Both the position numbers and the translations under genes were made by a program. DNA of 64,000 bases from Bin127 sp965221625 (GTDB lineage Bacteria > Chloroflexota > Dehalococcoidia > Lucifugimonadales > Lucifugimonadaceae): the NCBI GenBank assembly GCA_965221625.1, contig OZ244903.1:62001-126000 (forward strand). Reading direction: 5' to 3'. Below the pieces are notes generated by a model. The model did no database searches. It worked only from the letters and a program-made list of their open reading frames with translations, and had not been told where the DNA came from. Below are positions 60,163-64,000 of this stretch, piece after piece (the first letter of the stretch is position 1; every line of letters starts with the position of its first letter).

Positions 60163-61527
60163 TCAGGTTAACGCGCCGTTGGCATTAGCGAATTCGATGA
60201 CCTCACGACGGGCGTCGTCATCACGCATCTGCACCGGTGGCGACTTCATGAAATAAGCCGAGGCAGGAACAACGGCTCCGGATTTGCCACGATCCAACGC
60301 AATCTTCGCCGAACGGATCGCGTCGATGGCGACTCCCGCAGAGTTCGGGCTGTCCTCAACTTCTAACTTGAGCTCGACATTCAACGGAACATCGCCCCAT
60401 GAGGTGCCCTCCAGTCGGATGTAGGCCCACTTTCGGTCCTCCAACCACGGCACGTGATCGCTAGGTCCTATGTGCACGTCATCAGTCGGTAGTTCCTTCT
60501 CCAACTGCGACTGCACAGATTGCGTCTTCGAAATCTTCTTAGACACCAATCTCGTCCGCTCCAACATGTTGTAGAAGTCGGTATTCCCGCCGAAGTTCAA
60601 TTGGTATGTACGATCGAGTCGCACCCCCCGATCCTCGAACAGTCTCGCCAGCACTCGGTGGATGATGGTCGCACCGACCTGGGATTTGATGTCGTCGCCG
60701 ACGATCGGTAGTCCCTTGTCCTCGAATCGCTTTTGCCAATATGGTTGGTTGGCGATGAATACGGGGATGCAATTGACGAATGCGCATCCTGCCGCGAGAA
60801 CCTGCTCCACGTACCACTTCGTCGCCTGCTCGGAGCCAACCGGCAAGTAGTTGATGACGACGTCCACCTCGCGCTCGCGAAGGATGCCGACGATGTCCGC
60901 GGTCGAGCCTGGCGCACTCTCAATGACGTCGCCGAGGTACTCGCCGATGCCGTCGTGAGTCATGCCGCGATCAACAGGAATCCCGGCAGACGGGACGTCG
61001 TGGAACTGCAGAGCGTTGTTGGTGCGTGCGAAGATCGCCTCGTTGATGTCCTTGCCGACCTTCTCTTTGTCCACGTCGAACGCGGCGACTACCTTGACAT
61101 CACCGATCGAGTATCCGCCCAACACGTTGTGCATCACGCCGGGGACCGCCGCCGAGTTCTCGTCGACCTCGCCATACTTGTGGATGCCCTGCACCAAGCT
61201 CGAGGCACAGTTGCCGACGCCAATGATCGCTACGTTGATTTGACCCACAGGGGTCCTCCTTCCAGAGGGATTCGCTGATCTGCTCAACGATTCAGTTGTG
61301 AGCGCGTCCGCGCCCGAGATTTCAGATTCGTTTATTCGCGCAAGATGGCCACTTTCGGCAGCTCGATTCGAACTCGGTGCGAGAGCAGACTGCAGCGACT
61401 CCTCAGGCACGATCCACGTCTTCCCAAGTCGAGTCGCCGGGATCACGCCTTCACGCAGCCACTTGTAGACCGTCTTGGTGCTTACGTCCAGCCGCTCAGC
61501 GACGTCACGCACCTTCAAGTTCGCCAT
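60163..61527 (-). CDS. ino1: Inositol-3-phosphate synthase with N-terminal excisionase-type HTH
   Basis: 454 residues from ATG 61527 with CGGAG upstream. Residues 1-50 form an excisionase/MerR-like helix-turn-helix (LKVRDVAERLDVSTKTVYKW ... RLGKTWIVPEESL). Residues 51-93 are a polar linker. From residue 94 the NAD-binding INVAIIGVGNCASSLVQGI and later DVVINYLPVGSEQATKWY and LNFGGNTDFYNMLE are those of the actinobacterial myo-inositol-1-phosphate synthase. A perfect internal ribosome site at 61260-61255 precedes GTG 61248, which would yield the usual 361-residue enzyme on its own. Divergent from the inositol-lipid genes at 61842. Confidence 0.92.
   Translation of the reverse strand: MANLKVRDVAERLDVSTKTVYKWLREGVIPATRLGKTWIVPEESLQSALAPSSNRAAESGHLARINESEISGADALTTESLSRSANPSGRRTPVGQINVAIIGVGNCASSLVQGIHKYGEVDENSAAVPGVMHNVLGGYSIGDVKVVAAFDVDKEKVGKDINEAIFARTNNALQFHDVPSAGIPVDRGMTHDGIGEYLGDVIESAPGSTADIVGILREREVDVVINYLPVGSEQATKWYVEQVLAAGCAFVNCIPVFIANQPYWQKRFEDKGLPIVGDDIKSQVGATIIHRVLARLFEDRGVRLDRTYQLNFGGNTDFYNMLERTRLVSKKISKTQSVQSQLEKELPTDDVHIGPSDHVPWLEDRKWAYIRLEGTSWGDVPLNVELKLEVEDSPNSAGVAIDAIRSAKIALDRGKSGAVVPASAYFMKSPPVQMRDDDARREVIEFANANGALT
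61246..61260 (-). promoter_or_regulatory. Internal ribosome-binding site and GTG start inside ino1
   Basis: Minus strand AGGAGG at 61260-61255, six bases ACCCCT, then GTG at 61248-61246 in the ino1 frame. The spacing is ideal and the protein from here matches the standard length of the enzyme without the HTH domain. Confidence 0.7.
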
Positions 61528-61841
61528 TCTTCCAACTCCGCACTTATTGCCATCAACTCGGTTAAGCAAGTCGAAGACCAATCAAAATTCCGCTTCATTC
61601 CTCTATATTCTTATATTGTCTTATAGGACGGTCAAGTTCGCAACGACATTCACGACATTTCCTAACCATCCACTCTACGTCTTCCATTAACTTCCCAAAC
61701 GTCTTGGGATTCAATCTGCGAGCGAGTCCTTTACCGCGCAATTTTCAGTGAATCTGATTGCCATGCCGTGTCTTGGTAAGATGTAGTCGATAGCGAATTA
61801 AGCCCCCGCATCGCTTCCGACCAACCTTAGGCTGGCAATCT
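61528..61841. other. Divergent intergenic region between ino1 and the glycosyltransferase gene
   Basis: 314 bases with no supported gene. An AT-rich patch at 61601-61626 carries, on the minus strand, repeated TATAAGA-like units (TATAAGA, TATAAGA, TATAGAG), which could be -10 elements or operators for the ino1 HTH protein. No clear promoter for the plus-strand gene is visible. Confidence 0.4.
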
Positions 61842-63008
61842 ATGCGCATCGCTCAAGTTTCACCTTATGACCTCTCCTACCATGGCGGTGTCGCGGCCCA
61901 CGTGGCATCGCTGTCCAAGGAGCTGGCCAGTCGAGGCCACGAGGTCATCCTGTTCGCGCCTTGCGCAAAGCAGCAGGCAGCACCGGACATCGGCGGACTT
62001 GAAATGGTTAGCCTCGGAGGCAGCATCCCGATCACAGCCGGCGGTTCAGTTTCTCGCATCTCGATGAGCCTGCGAGCCGTCAATCAGATGCGCAACATCC
62101 TTAACTCCGAATACTTCGACGTGGTTCACGTTCACGAACCCCTCATGCCGTTGCTCGCCGCCACCGCTACCTGGTCTTCTCCGTGGCCTACGGTTGGCAC
62201 GTTCCATGCGTTCAGTGAAGGTTTCCATCCTGGATACTTTTCCCTCAATCCCATCTTCAAGTCGATCGCAGCCCGTCTTGATGGCAAGGTCGCTGTCTCT
62301 CCGGCGGCCAAAGAGTATGCCAATCGTTACTTCCCTTCCGATTACACCGTGATACCCAACGGGTTGGATCTCGATCGCTTCCAAGCACCACTACCCAGAC
62401 CCGGCGAGTTTCGTAGCGATGCCATCAATCTTGTATTCGTCGGGAGGGTAGGAGAAAAGCGAAAGGGCCTCCGTTTCCTATTGGGCGCGTATAGCACCCT
62501 CAAGTGGACGTTCGCCAACCTACGTTTGATCGTCGTCGGTGCCGGCGTCCCTGACCGTGATTCGTATCGCCTGATGGGTGAGCGCGGTATCGACGACGTA
62601 ATCTTTGCCGGTCCAGTGACTGACCAGGAGCTACCTGCGTACTATCAACACGCCGACATCTTCTGCGCTCCCAACACCGGCAATGAGAGTTTCGGACTCG
62701 TGCTCACCGAGGCGATGGCCTCAGGTGCACCGATAGTCGCAAGCCGCATCATCGGTTTCGAAGGTGTAGCCGATGACGAAGTCGACGCCTTGCTGGTCAA
62801 CCCAGGCGATGAATATGCTATCGCCGCCGCTATCCGCAGGCTGATTGAAGATCCTGTATTGCGAGCAAAGCTTGCGCAGAACGGGCACGAAAAAGTCGCT
62901 CGATTCGGTTGGCATCGCGTCGCCGACGACCTTATCCATTTCTTCGACGACGTCAGGAGCCGCGCTCGGGTCCAAGTCGTGTCAGGCCAGCGACAGAAAA
63001 GTGGCTGA
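61842..63008 (+). CDS. GT4-family glycosyltransferase (PimA-like)
   Basis: 388 residues. MRIAQVSPYDLSYHGGVAAHVASLSKELASRGHEV is typical of PimA-type transferases, with the donor site in NTGNESFGLVLTEAMASGAPIVAS (EX7E). Probably mannosylates phosphatidylinositol or a related lipid from GDP-mannose, since the next gene encodes a CDP-alcohol phosphatidyltransferase and the gene upstream makes inositol phosphate. Exact acceptor not proven. Confidence 0.87.
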   Translation: MRIAQVSPYDLSYHGGVAAHVASLSKELASRGHEVILFAPCAKQQAAPDIGGLEMVSLGGSIPITAGGSVSRISMSLRAVNQMRNILNSEYFDVVHVHEPLMPLLAATATWSSPWPTVGTFHAFSEGFHPGYFSLNPIFKSIAARLDGKVAVSPAAKEYANRYFPSDYTVIPNGLDLDRFQAPLPRPGEFRSDAINLVFVGRVGEKRKGLRFLLGAYSTLKWTFANLRLIVVGAGVPDRDSYRLMGERGIDDVIFAGPVTDQELPAYYQHADIFCAPNTGNESFGLVLTEAMASGAPIVASRIIGFEGVADDEVDALLVNPGDEYAIAAAIRRLIEDPVLRAKLAQNGHEKVARFGWHRVADDLIHFFDDVRSRARVQVVSGQRQKSG

Positions 63009-63612
63009 ATCCGAAAGCGGTCTGCAACGGTTGCGTAAATCCGGACGCGCAGCTGTCGCCAAGTGGTTCGAACAACCCGTCTCTGGCGCACTCGTTGCGA
63101 TCGGCATCAATGCCAACGCGGTCACGCTGATCGGTTTCTTGCTCGCCGTCGTCGTCGCATGGTTCGCCGCCACCGGACAATTCCTTGTCGCCGGCATCAT
63201 CGGCATTCCCGCCGCGCTATTCGACATGATCGACGGTGCCGTCGCCCGTCGTACCGGCAAAGTCTCGGATCGCGGGGCACTTCTAGACTCGACTTTCGAC
63301 CGATTATCCGAAGCTGCCGTCTTGCTCGGTCTGCTTTATTTCTACTCGACCGAGAGCGACTTCGATCGCACCGCCATCATCCTAGCGTTTCTTGCGTTCG
63401 TCGGATCGATAATGGTGAGTTACATAAGAGCGCGTGCCGAAGGATTGGGCTACCAAGGCACGTCCGGTTTCCTCACCAGACCAGAGCGTGTGGTCATCAT
63501 GACCGTTGCACTTCTAGTAGGGCAGCCGATATGGGCACTTTGGATACTCGCCATCGGCACGCCATTGAGTGCCGCCTACCGCTTCTGGGCAGAGTGGCGG
63601 AATGCCAACTGA
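63001..63612 (+). CDS. CDP-alcohol phosphatidyltransferase, probably phosphatidylinositol-phosphate synthase
   Basis: 203 residues from GTG 63001, overlapping the glycosyltransferase stop by 8 bases. The catalytic motif D-x2-D-G-x2-A-R-x8-G-x3-D-x3-D is exact (D75, D78, G79, A82, R83, G92, D96, D100), embedded in about six membrane helices. With the inositol-3-phosphate synthase next door the expected reaction is CDP-diacylglycerol plus inositol phosphate to phosphatidylinositol phosphate. PgsA (glycerophosphate) is the alternative. Confidence 0.88.
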   Translation: MAESESGLQRLRKSGRAAVAKWFEQPVSGALVAIGINANAVTLIGFLLAVVVAWFAATGQFLVAGIIGIPAALFDMIDGAVARRTGKVSDRGALLDSTFDRLSEAAVLLGLLYFYSTESDFDRTAIILAFLAFVGSIMVSYIRARAEGLGYQGTSGFLTRPERVVIMTVALLVGQPIWALWILAIGTPLSAAYRFWAEWRNAN

Positions 63613-63660
63613 ACATCAGTTCATGCGTCCAAAACCAAGACTGACTTCGTAACTCATCAC

Positions 63661-64000
63661 ATGTTCAATCGAATACTCAAACCATCCGCGTTCGTCTTAG
63701 TCGTCTCTATCGTCGGTTGGATCGTCATTGCGGCTCCGAGTAGCTTGGCATTCGCTCAAGAAGATCCGGTGCGTTTCGTCGACGTCGGCTTAACCAGTCA
63801 CTTCCCCGAAAAAATCGTCTTCAACGCCGACATCGAGACCGACATCGACATCGTCGACGTCAGAGTCCGATTCACGACCGGTCCCTTGACGACCAGTCAA
63901 TACGACTATCTTGATCTCGACAAGAATGGCGGATCGTTGATTCAGGGCGAACTAGAGTGGCGCGTCAACACCCAAACCAGATATCTGCCGCCCGGCACGA
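63661..64000 (+). CDS. Secreted or membrane protein of unknown function, partial
   Basis: ATG 63661, open to the right edge (113 codons seen). Residues about 10-33 form a signal peptide (FVLVVSIVGWIVIAA) with probable cleavage after SLAFA. The rest is a beta-rich extracytoplasmic segment (DIETDIDIVDVRVRFTTG). No family recognised. Follows the phosphatidyltransferase by 48 bases. Confidence 0.6.
   Translation, partial: MFNRILKPSAFVLVVSIVGWIVIAAPSSLAFAQEDPVRFVDVGLTSHFPEKIVFNADIETDIDIVDVRVRFTTGPLTTSQYDYLDLDKNGGSLIQGELEWRVNTQTRYLPPGT

Noticed and set aside
1..64000. CRISPR arrays, insertion sequences, integrases, phage genes
   Set aside because: No regularly spaced repeats, transposase, recombinase or structural phage motifs were seen in any frame.

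Overview
The window looks like a chromosomal segment of a marine or host-associated member of the Chloroflexota, most likely Dehalococcoidia/SAR202-like. This is inferred from gene content, not from a marker tree. Pointers are an hspR-grpE-dnaK heat-shock operon, DUF951, DUF503 and a DUF5679-type protein, a PAC2-family protein, a pyrR-led pyrimidine operon, actinobacterial-type inositol lipid genes, and many solo catabolic oxidoreductases (enolase superfamily, GMC, D-amino-acid-oxidase type, phytanoyl-CoA dioxygenase). Base composition is moderately GC-rich and even. I see no insertion sequence, prophage or CRISPR array.

Layout. 1-2.9 kb: divergent heat-shock operon (minus strand) and two tandem mini zinc-ribbon genes (plus strand), then a DUF503 gene. 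3.0-6.0 kb: an enolase-superfamily dehydratase followed upstream by a type II restriction-modification pair. 6.2-6.8 kb: an Excalibur-repeat protein. 6.9-14.6 kb: a complete F-type ATP synthase operon in the order atpZ-B-E-F-H-A-G-D-C, with an unusually large insertion in subunit a. 14.8-19.0 kb: GMC oxidoreductase, bifunctional nuclease, DUF951, pyrF and a HhH DNA glycosylase. 19.0-21.5 kb: molybdate ABC transporter modABC. 21.6-25.5 kb: a small-molecule methyltransferase and a 987-residue N6-adenine DNA methyltransferase. 25.5-33.2 kb: the pyrimidine operon pyrR-pyrB-pyrC-carA-carB behind a PyrR-type attenuator. 33.3-41.1 kb: metabolic genes (FAD oxidoreductase, ACT-domain malic enzyme, flavodoxin-reductase-like protein, beta-hydroxyacid and D-2-hydroxyacid dehydrogenases, PAC2 protein, esterase). 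41.2-42.8 kb: a cysteine-less DUF5679 protein, a highly structured RNA with its own promoter and a T-box-like terminator, and a MNT/HEPN gene pair. 42.8-49.9 kb: NHL propeller, DUF1501, DUF1800, aldehyde dehydrogenase, nitroreductase and rlmB. 50.0-58.8 kb: phytanoyl-CoA dioxygenase-like protein, two pairs of dipeptide/oligopeptide ABC ATPases (one pair split by a restriction-like nuclease gene), tRNA-Gln and a class III aminotransferase. 59.0-60.0 kb: cysH (APS reductase) behind a leader that encodes a short cysteine-codon peptide. 60.2-64.0 kb: an HTH-fused inositol-phosphate synthase divergent from a PimA-like glycosyltransferase, a CDP-alcohol phosphatidyltransferase and a truncated secreted protein.

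The strongest discoveries to follow up are the putative cysteine-responsive attenuator of cysH, the structured RNA next to the MNT/HEPN pair, the dual-start HTH-INO1 fusion, and the roughly 150-residue extracytoplasmic insertion in ATP synthase subunit a. Family names were assigned by reading motifs; no database search was run.
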